From: Frankiales bacterium | GTDB taxonomy: Bacteria; Actinomycetota; Actinomycetes; Mycobacteriales; SCTD01 | NCBI GenBank assembly: GCA_025464795.1 | Contig: JAODNB010000072.1 | Coordinates: 1 to 6,720, forward strand | Length of the DNA stretch: 6,720 bases | Direction: 5' to 3' | Shown: positions 1 through 5,237 of the stretch, piece after piece | Numbering within the stretch: position 1 is the first letter of the stretch | How the letters are laid out: every line of letters starts with the position of its first letter | Translations under genes and position numbers: made by a program | The notes under the pieces: model-generated | What the model was told of the DNA's origin: nothing | What the model saw: the letters and a program-made list of their open reading frames with translations, nothing else | The model's database searches: none

Positions 1-1172
1 CGGTCGCACAGCGACGACGCCCCGACGGGCTTGCCGCCGAGGTCGACCTGCTTCGCGACCTGCTCGACCGCCTCGAGGACGCGCAGCATCGGGTCGAGCT
101 CGGCGACCTCCTGCGAGAGGTAGGCGACCTTGACCGTCTGCCCGACCTTCACCACGCCGGAGGCCGGGTGAACCTGGTCCATCAGCATCTTGAGCAGGGT
201 CGACTTGCCCGCGCCGTTCACGCCGACGATGCCGATGCGGTCACCAGGACCGACGCGCCACGTGACGTGGTCGAACAGCACGCGGTCACCGAACGACAGG
301 GACACGTCCTCCACGTCGTACACCTGCTTGCCGAGGCGAGCGGTCGCGAACCTCTGGAGGGCGATCTCGTCGCGGGCAGGTGGCTCGTCCGCGATCAGCG
401 CGTTGGCGGCGTCGATGCGGAACTTGGGCTTGCTCGTCCGGGCGGGCGGGCCACGGCGGAGCCAGGCCAGCTCCTTCTTCACCAGCTGCAGGCGCTTCTG
501 CTCGGCCGTGCCCGCCATGCGGTCGCGTTCGGCCCGGGCGAGCACGTAGGCGGAGTAGCCACCGTCGTAGGCGTCGACCTGACCGTCGTGGACCTCCCAC
601 GTCGACTCGTTCACCTCATCGAGGAACCACCGGTCGTGGGTGACGACGAGGTGCGCCCCGCGGCGGTTCTTCAAGAAGCTCGCGAGCCAGGAGACCCCCT
701 CGACGTCGAGGTGGTTGGTCGGCTCGTCGAGGACGATGAGGTCCCACTCGCCGATGAGCAGCGCAGCCAGGGCGACCCGCCGGCGCTCGCCACCGGACAT
801 GCTGTCCACGACGGCGTCGAGACCGACCTCGTGCAGACCGAGCCCGTCGAGGACCGCACGCACCTTCGCGTCACCCGCCCACGTGTGCTCGGCCGTGTCC
901 CCGAGGATCGCCTGATGAGCGGTGAGGCGGACGTCGATCCGGACGTCCTGGGTCAGAACGCCGATCCGCAGCCCCCCCGAGTGGGTGACGCGGCCTGAGT
1001 GCGGCTCCTCGGTCTTCACGAGCGTCTTGAGCAGCGTGGTCTTGCCTCCGCCGTTGCGGCCGACGATGCCGATCCGGTCGTTGTCGGAGATGCCGAGCGA
1101 CACGTTGTCGAGCAGCAGCTTGGTGCCGTGCGCGACGGTGACGTTCTCGAGGTTGATCAGGTTGACAGCCAC
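1..1172 (-). CDS. ABC-F family ATP-binding protein, 3' end cut by window edge
   Basis: Soluble ATPase with two nucleotide-binding domains and no membrane segment, as in ABC-F proteins, which act on the ribosome rather than as transporters. I translated the frame without meeting a stop from the GTG at 1172 to base 1 (390 codons). Domain 1 has Walker A GRNGGGKT (residues 38-45), signature MSGGE (125-129) and Walker B with LDEPTNHLD, catalytic Glu about 150. A charged linker follows containing KELAWLRRGPPARTSKPK, typical of the inter-domain arm of Uup-like ABC-F members. Domain 2 begins near residue 285, with Walker A GVNGAGKS at 317-324. Its signature, Walker B and the C-terminus lie outside the window. 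The start is set by AGGA five bases upstream. It sits seven bases after ispE, so is probably co-transcribed. Family assignment is secure. A specific role (Uup-like housekeeping versus antibiotic resistance) cannot be decided here, though the housekeeping context favours the former. Confidence 0.93.
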   Translation of the reverse strand, partial: MAVNLINLENVTVAHGTKLLLDNVSLGISDNDRIGIVGRNGGGKTTLLKTLVKTEEPHSGRVTHSGGLRIGVLTQDVRIDVRLTAHQAILGDTAEHTWAGDAKVRAVLDGLGLHEVGLDAVVDSMSGGERRRVALAALLIGEWDLIVLDEPTNHLDVEGVSWLASFLKNRRGAHLVVTHDRWFLDEVNESTWEVHDGQVDAYDGGYSAYVLARAERDRMAGTAEQKRLQLVKKELAWLRRGPPARTSKPKFRIDAANALIADEPPARDEIALQRFATARLGKQVYDVEDVSLSFGDRVLFDHVTWRVGPGDRIGIVGVNGAGKSTLLKMLMDQVHPASGVVKVGQTVKVAYLSQEVAELDPMLRVLEAVEQVAKQVDLGGKPVGASSLCD

Positions 1173-1177
1173 GGTGT

Positions 1178-1181
1178 TCCT
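1178..1181 (-). promoter_or_regulatory. Shine-Dalgarno of the ABC-F gene, overlapping the ispE stop codon
   Basis: The minus strand reads TAGGAACACCGTG. The ispE stop TAG (1182-1180) shares its AG with the AGGA ribosome binding site, five bases before the GTG at 1172. This fixes the ABC-F start and suggests that ribosomes finishing ispE can reinitiate on the next gene. Confidence 0.7.
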
Positions 1182-2106
1182 AGCCTTGGGGCCGCACGAC
1201 GCGGGCGCCGGGGACCGGTCCCTCGGCGACTCGGACGGTCCGGCAGACGCCGTGACCTGACAGTGCTGCGGCCAGGGCCGTCGCGTGCTTGTCGTCCCGG
1301 GCGAGGAACGCGACGGTCGGACCCGAGCCCGACACGACCCCGCCCAACGCACCGAGGTCGTCGCCCGTGCTCAGCAGCTTGCGCAGCTCCGGCTTCAGCG
1401 CCAATGCCGCCGGCTGCAGGTCGTTCTGCAGGGCTCGACCGAGCAGGTCCGACGCGCCCTTGCGCAGCGCCGCGAGGACCTCCGTGGAGTCGCTCACGAC
1501 CGACACCGGGCCCTCGCGGCGCTGCCGGTCGAGCTCGGAGTACACGTCCGGCGTCGAGAGCCCGCCGTCGGCCAGCGCCAGCACCCAGGAGTACGTCCCC
1601 GCACCCAGGACGGCCGTGAGCCGCTCGCCCCGTCCGGTGCCGAGCGCCGTGCCGCCGTACAGGCTGAAGGGGACGTCGCTGCCGAGCGCGGCCGCGGCCT
1701 CGATCAGCTCGTCTCGGCTCAACCTCGTGCCGAACAGCGCGTCGTAGGCGACCAGCGCGGCCGCCGCGTCGGCGGAACCCCCAGCGCAGCCCCCCGCGAC
1801 CGGGATGCCCTTGCGGATGCGGATGCGGACGGCGTCCGGCTGGCCGGTCAGTGCCGCCATCGCCGTGACCGCCCGCGCCGCGAGGTTGGTCTCGTCCGCA
1901 GGGACGTCACCGGCGCCTTCTCCCTCGACCTGCACCGACAGGGCGGAGGCGGGGGCGAGGGTCACCTCGTCGTAGAGCCCGATGGCGTGGAAGACGCTGG
2001 TGAGGTCGTGGTATCCGTCGGACCGCAACGCACCCACCGCGAGGTGCAGGTTGATCTTGGCCGGCGCCCGGGCGGTGACAGACTCGACCGGAGGGCGAAC
2101 GGGCAC
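1180..2106 (-). CDS. ispE: 4-diphosphocytidyl-2-C-methyl-D-erythritol kinase
   Basis: GHMP-superfamily kinase of the cytosolic MEP pathway. It phosphorylates CDP-methylerythritol at the 2-hydroxyl using ATP, on the way to IPP and DMAPP. It has 308 residues, normal for the family. Visible motifs are PAKINLHLAVGALRSDGYH (residues 15-33, catalytic Lys18), the glycine-rich ATP loop PVAGGCAGGSADAAA (102-116), GSDVPFSLYGG (142-152, catalytic Asp144) and the C-terminal SGSGPTVAF (259-267). The Lys and Asp correspond to Lys10 and Asp141 of the E. coli enzyme. The loop reads GCAGGSA where the textbook form is GLGGGSS, probably a lineage variant. It starts with GTG nine bases after the ksgA stop; the upstream AGG is only a weak ribosome binding site, so coupling to ksgA translation is likely. 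It lies within the rpfB-ksgA-ispE cluster. Confidence 0.97.
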   Translation of the reverse strand: MPVRPPVESVTARAPAKINLHLAVGALRSDGYHDLTSVFHAIGLYDEVTLAPASALSVQVEGEGAGDVPADETNLAARAVTAMAALTGQPDAVRIRIRKGIPVAGGCAGGSADAAAALVAYDALFGTRLSRDELIEAAAALGSDVPFSLYGGTALGTGRGERLTAVLGAGTYSWVLALADGGLSTPDVYSELDRQRREGPVSVVSDSTEVLAALRKGASDLLGRALQNDLQPAALALKPELRKLLSTGDDLGALGGVVSGSGPTVAFLARDDKHATALAAALSGHGVCRTVRVAEGPVPGARVVRPQG

Positions 2107-2115
2107 TCGGTCAGC

Positions 2116-2964
2116 CTACGTGGCAGCCAGTCGCGCGAAGTCCTCGACGCCGAGCACCTCACCGCGAGCAGTGGGGTCGATGCCTGCCGCGCGCAGCCGC
2201 TCCTCGGCTGCAGGAGCGGAGCCGGCCCAGCCCGCCAGCGCGGCGCGCAAGGTCTTGCGGCGCTGGGCGAACGCTGCGTCGATGACCTCGAAGGTCTTCT
2301 CGCGGTCCGCCGCCGGGGGTTCACGACGGGTGAACGCGACCAGGCCGCTGTCCACGTTGGGGGCGGGCCAGAAGACCTGACGACCGATGGCTCCCGCCTT
2401 CGAGACGTCGGCGTACCAGGCAGCCTTCACCGAGGGGATGCCGTAGGTCTTGGACCCGGGCGGTGCAGCCAGCCGATCCGCGACCTCGGCCTGCACCATC
2501 ACCAGGCCCCGCTCCAGGGTCGGCAGCTTCTCCAGCAGTCGCAGCAGGACCGGCACAGCCACGTTGTAGGGCAGGTTGGCGACGAACGCCGTCGGCGCCG
2601 GCGTGACCGTGTCGAGCAGCAGGGCGTCCTGGAGGACGACGTCCAGCTTGTGCGACAGCTCGGGGGCCTGCTCAGCGACCGTGCTCGGCAGGAGTCCTGC
2701 CAGGCGTGCGTCGATCTCGATCGCGACCACGTGCTTGGCCACCTCGAGCAGCCCGAGGGTGAGGCTGCCGAGCCCAGGACCGACCTCCACCACCACGTCA
2801 TCGGGCCCCACTCCGGCTGTCCGCACCAGGCGCCGCACGGTGTTGGGGTCGATGACAAAGTTCTGGCCGAGCTGCTTGGTCGGCCGGAGCTCGAGCCCGG
2901 CCGCGAGGCGCCGGATGTCAGGAGCCGTCAGGAGGTTCAGAGGTACCGGCCGCAGACCGGCCAC
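2116..2964 (-). CDS. rsmA: 16S rRNA (adenine(1518)-N6/adenine(1519)-N6)-dimethyltransferase
   Basis: RsmA/KsgA transfers methyl groups from SAM to two adjacent adenines in helix 45 of 16S rRNA, a late step of small-subunit maturation; its loss gives kasugamycin resistance in E. coli. Numbering from the GTG at 2964 (282 residues): KQLGQNFVIDP at 30-40, SAM motif I EVGPGLGSLT at 60-69, acidic EID at 83-85, catalytic motif IV NLPYN at 130-134, SKTYGIPSV at 171-179, FWPAPNVDSGLV at 198-209 and FAQRRKTLR at 232-240. The protein is complete. The start is uncertain. No candidate has a good Shine-Dalgarno: the options are TTG 3063 (127-base overlap with rpfB, unlikely), GTG 2964 (28-base overlap, chosen) and CTG 2940, which overlaps the rpfB stop. 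Translational coupling to rpfB is inferred. The neighbourhood with rpfB and ispE is conserved in mycobacteria. Confidence 0.96.
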   Translation of the reverse strand: MAGLRPVPLNLLTAPDIRRLAAGLELRPTKQLGQNFVIDPNTVRRLVRTAGVGPDDVVVEVGPGLGSLTLGLLEVAKHVVAIEIDARLAGLLPSTVAEQAPELSHKLDVVLQDALLLDTVTPAPTAFVANLPYNVAVPVLLRLLEKLPTLERGLVMVQAEVADRLAAPPGSKTYGIPSVKAAWYADVSKAGAIGRQVFWPAPNVDSGLVAFTRREPPAADREKTFEVIDAAFAQRRKTLRAALAGWAGSAPAAEERLRAAGIDPTARGEVLGVEDFARLAAT

Positions 2965-4043
2965 GGGGAGCGGCCGGAGCGTCGGTAGAGGATCTGCGCG
3001 CGGTAGGTCTGCTCCCCGGAGGACGCGTCGATCGGGTCTCCGGATCCACCGACGCCGTGCCAAGTGCCCAGCGAGAACTGGTACAGCCCGCGGTACTCGC
3101 CGTTGCTCGACACCGACCGCGGGTTGCCGCCGGACTCGCAGCGTGCCAGGGCCGCCCAGTTGAGGCCGTCAGCGCTCGCGGAGTGGGTCGGTCGGGCCTT
3201 CGTGCCGAAGGCGACGATCTCGGTGACCGGGGCCGCCGTGGCGTGCGCGCTCGTCAGGATGCGCTTGCTGAGCTTGTGGTTGAGGAACAGCAGCTTGTAG
3301 TTGCGGTGGAGCACGCCGACGCGGCCTTCGCGGAGCGTCTTGGTCTCTCCCTTGAACATCGAGGAGTCGGCGCGGCGCTCAGTGCTGAAGGGGATGGGCA
3401 GGTCGATGCCCTCGTGGCCGCCGTCGATGCGGTTGATGCGCACGACGAGGCCGTTCCGGACCGGCGAGACCAGGGGCAGGGAGAGCTTGTCCTGCGGACG
3501 GAGCACGACCTTGGCGTCGGCGAGGACGTCCTTGAGGACGAGGGAGTTCGTCACGAAGCGGCGGACCTTGCCGGCATCCAGGATCTGCACCGTCTTGCGG
3601 GTGCGGACCTCCAGCGAGAACCCCTTGAGCGGAACGGCACGCGACCGGTCCGCGGACAGGATCGCGCCCTGGGCGCGCAGGCCGATCTGGTCGAGCGCCT
3701 CGTTCACGGAGGTCGCCGTGACCCACACGGTGCGGGTGGTGCCGTCGATCGTCAGGTTCATCGGTCGCCCGCGGCGCAGGACGATCGTGTTGCCGTCGCT
3801 GACCTTCGTCGCCTTCGAGGGCGCCAGCAGGTCGTGCGGGTTCACCGTCAGGTGCGCAGCGCTCAAGACCTTGGCGACGGTGTCACCGTGGGTCTTCACC
3901 TTCACGACGTGACCGTCGACGGAGACGGCGAGAGTCTTCGCAGATGCCTCGTAGGCGGCGTGCCCCCCGGTGATGGCGAGCAGGCTGATGCCGAGGGCGA
4001 CGGGACGCAGGGCGACACGAGTGGTGAGCGACGAGACGGACAC
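2937..4043 (-). CDS. rpfB: Resuscitation-promoting factor RpfB-like, secreted or membrane-anchored lytic transglycosylase
   Basis: Peptidoglycan-cleaving factor that stimulates regrowth of dormant actinobacteria, acting outside the membrane. Numbering from GTG 4043 (368 residues): short N-terminus with Arg, hydrophobic signal/anchor about 14-30 (VALGISLLAITGGHAA), three DUF348 repeats at about 37-75, 96-136 and 150-190, a G5 domain at about 199-279, and the RPF domain at 293-368. The latter has RCESGGNP with the expected catalytic Glu303, and Cys302/Cys364 suited to the domain's disulfide. The length matches M. tuberculosis RpfB (about 362). GTG 4043 was preferred because it puts the hydrophobic segment near the N-terminus and has GGAG just upstream, although the spacing of four bases is short. 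The frame stays open to GTG 4133 (398 residues), but that extra piece is Arg/Pro-rich and overlaps a strong hairpin. It is the first gene of the rpfB-ksgA-ispE-ABC-F cluster. No LysM domain is present. Confidence 0.95.
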   Translation of the reverse strand: MSVSSLTTRVALRPVALGISLLAITGGHAAYEASAKTLAVSVDGHVVKVKTHGDTVAKVLSAAHLTVNPHDLLAPSKATKVSDGNTIVLRRGRPMNLTIDGTTRTVWVTATSVNEALDQIGLRAQGAILSADRSRAVPLKGFSLEVRTRKTVQILDAGKVRRFVTNSLVLKDVLADAKVVLRPQDKLSLPLVSPVRNGLVVRINRIDGGHEGIDLPIPFSTERRADSSMFKGETKTLREGRVGVLHRNYKLLFLNHKLSKRILTSAHATAAPVTEIVAFGTKARPTHSASADGLNWAALARCESGGNPRSVSSNGEYRGLYQFSLGTWHGVGGSGDPIDASSGEQTYRAQILYRRSGRSPWPVCGRYL

Positions 4044-4074
4044 GGAGCTCCGAGCTTCGGTCTTCCCGGGCACG

Positions 4075-4140
4075 GGCGGGCGGGGCAGTCGAAGAGCCGC
4101 AGGCCCGTTTCGGCCGAGCGGCTCCCCCTGCACCCGCCGT
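4075..4140 (-). promoter_or_regulatory. Structured GC-rich leader of rpfB (candidate RNA switch or attenuator)
   Basis: On the minus strand GAGCCGC (4124-4118) pairs perfectly with GCGGCTC (4100-4094). Inside it GGCC pairs with GGCC around a GAAACG loop, giving an 11-pair hairpin with a small internal loop. An outer helix is possible between GGCGGG (4138-4133) and either of two overlapping CCCGCC copies (4080-4075, 4084-4079), so alternative pairings exist. No U-tract follows, so a classical intrinsic terminator is not supported. The element lies in the untranslated leader if rpfB starts at 4043, and inside the coding region if it starts at 4133. The M. tuberculosis rpfB-ksgA leader is reported to hold an RNA switch; equivalence here is inference. 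The conserved c-di-AMP (ydaO) riboswitch core was looked for and not seen. Confidence 0.35.
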
Positions 4141-4171
4141 GGACTTCCCCGACCCCGGCTGATGTCTCAGG

Positions 4172-4201
4172 AACGTAACGGGAGCCTGTACGACCGGGCA
4201 A
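4172..4201 (-). promoter_or_regulatory. Candidate sigma-70-type promoter for rpfB
   Basis: The minus strand has TTGCCC (4201-4196; four of six matches to TTGACA), an 18-base spacer, then TACGTT (4177-4172), which fits the loose actinobacterial -10 pattern TANNNT. Transcription would begin near 4165, leaving about 122 bases of leader before GTG 4043 but only about 32 before GTG 4133. A TGATCA palindrome lies just upstream (4203-4208). This is a pattern match only; other weak -10-like words occur nearby. Confidence 0.35.
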
Positions 4202-4319
4202 ATGATCAGATGGGGCGTTGTGGACGAAACGACCGCCTTCCCGCGGGCCCGGTGGGGCAAAACCGCAGGTCAGACGGGGTGTCGTGGGGTAGCGGTGTGA
4301 ACCGCCTCTCATTCGCCGT
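4202..4319. other. Intergenic stretch between tatD hairpin and rpfB promoter, no gene seen
   Basis: I see no convincing coding frame or tRNA here. The only small structure is GCGGT-GTGA-ACCGC (4292-4305), a five-pair hairpin whose loop is GNRA-like on the plus strand. The position suggests upstream regulatory DNA for rpfB, but no operator of a known regulator could be recognised with confidence. Confidence 0.4.
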
Positions 4320-4378
4320 GACAACGGAACCCGAAGGGCTCCGGTCCCGCGTTTCCAGCCCCTTCCGGTTCCGTTGTC
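4320..4378 (-). terminator. Long hairpin 3' of tatD, probable transcription terminator without U-tract
   Basis: ACAACGGAACC (4321-4331) and GGTTCCGTTGT (4367-4377) are perfect inverted copies, extended by the G/C pair 4320-4378. After one C-C mismatch the stem continues with GAAGGGCT (4333-4340) against AGCCCCTTC (4357-4365), with one bulged C, giving about 20 pairs in all. It begins 16 bases after the tatD stop, the usual place for a terminator. The downstream minus-strand sequence (CACGGCGAATG) has no run of T, as is often the case in Actinobacteria. It would separate metG-tatD from the rpfB cluster, or allow partial read-through. Confidence 0.6.
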
Positions 4379-4394
4379 GTGGGGTCAGCAGGCA

Positions 4395-5237
4395 TCAGTA
4401 GGAGAAGGCGCGCGCGGTGTTGGCAGCGATCGCGTGGCACAGCTCGTCGAGGTCCTGCGCACGGGCGGCGGCCACGGCGCGGACCGTCAGGGGCACCAGG
4501 TACGGCGCGTTCGGGCGCCCCCGGTAGGGCATCGGGGTGAGGAACGGGGCGTCCGTCTCGACCAGGAGCCGGTCGAGCGGGCAGACGGCAGCAGCGGCGC
4601 GGAGCTCGTCGTTCGGCTTGAACGTGACCGGACCCGCGAAGGACAGGTAGTAACCCGCGTCGGCGCAGGTCCGGGCCATCGCGGCGTCCCCGGAGTAGCA
4701 GTGGAAGACCACCGTCTCCGGGGCGCCCTCCTCGGTCAGCACGCGGAGGACGTCGTCGTGCGCGTCCCGGTCGTGGATGACCAGGGCCTTGCCGGCGTCC
4801 TTGGCGATCTGGATGTGCGCGCGGAACGACGCCTCCTGCAGCCGGTGCCCGTCAGGGCCGGTCCGGAAGTGGTCGAGCCCGGTCTCTCCGACAGCGCGGA
4901 CCTGCGGAAGCCTTGCCAGCGAGGCGATCTCCTCCAGTGCCGCTGGCGTCGCCGCACCCCGGCCGGCTTCGTTGGGATGGAGGGCCACCGCGCCCCAGAC
5001 GTTCGCGAACTCCTCGGCCAAGGAGGCCGAGGCCCGGCTCGACGGGAGGTCCACGCCGATCTGCACCACGGTGTCGATGCCGACGGCGCGCGCCCTCTCG
5101 AGCTGCGCCGCGACGTCTCCGCCCATGATGTCGAGGTGGCAGTGGCTGTCCGCGACCGCGACCGCAAGGCCCTCGGGCGCCGGCGGCGGCTCCTCCTGCG
5201 ACCTACTCCCCCGGGTCAAGGCGAGCCAGCTCCTCAT
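4395..5237 (-). CDS. tatD: TatD family metal-dependent deoxyribonuclease/hydrolase
   Basis: Amidohydrolase-like TIM-barrel enzyme of the TatD family; characterised members are metal-dependent 3'-5' exonucleases acting on DNA or RNA in repair and turnover. Of 280 residues, the metal-binding set is complete: SHCHLD (31-36; His32, His34), GETGLDHFR (117-125; Glu118), IHDRDAHDDV (154-163; His155), FHCYSGD (178-184; His179) and ETDAPFLTPMPYRGRPN (227-243; Asp229). ALHPNEAG at 85-92 is also typical. The ATG at 5237 is preceded in frame by a TGA at 5243-5241, so it is the furthest possible start. TTG 5219 is an alternative, since the first 25 residues are unconserved and Pro/Glu-rich. There is no start codon after the AGGAGG at 5197-5191. 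It overlaps metG by 35 bases, implying coupling. A tatD-rpfB pair is known in mycobacteria. The true substrate in this organism cannot be read from sequence. Confidence 0.95.
   Translation of the reverse strand: MRSWLALTRGSRSQEEPPPAPEGLAVAVADSHCHLDIMGGDVAAQLERARAVGIDTVVQIGVDLPSSRASASLAEEFANVWGAVALHPNEAGRGAATPAALEEIASLARLPQVRAVGETGLDHFRTGPDGHRLQEASFRAHIQIAKDAGKALVIHDRDAHDDVLRVLTEEGAPETVVFHCYSGDAAMARTCADAGYYLSFAGPVTFKPNDELRAAAAVCPLDRLLVETDAPFLTPMPYRGRPNAPYLVPLTVRAVAAARAQDLDELCHAIAANTARAFSY

Noticed and set aside
168..998. A 276-codon plus-strand open frame at the left side
   Set aside because: It is the antisense shadow of the ABC-F gene, whose two Walker A motifs, signature and Walker B lie in register on the minus strand.
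1285..2988. A 567-codon open frame on the plus strand across ispE and ksgA
   Set aside because: It is antisense to two complete genes with all their catalytic motifs. Its product is Arg/Gly/Val-rich with no recognisable domain, as expected of shadow frames in high-GC DNA.
3057..4178. A 373-codon open frame on the plus strand opposite rpfB
   Set aside because: It mirrors the G/C-biased third positions of rpfB and has low-complexity composition with no known motif; its partner strand encodes clear DUF348, G5 and RPF domains.
4170..4180. Half-site GTAACG-like word as an MtrA regulator site for rpfB
   Set aside because: Only one copy is visible and it coincides with the -10-like hexamer; I cannot support a direct repeat from this sequence.
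4044..4200. c-di-AMP (ydaO) riboswitch upstream of rpfB
   Set aside because: Such riboswitches precede some actinobacterial rpf genes, and the GGGGGAGCC word here is suggestive. But the conserved downstream core (CCCGAA-type and ACAGCTAACC-type words) is absent.
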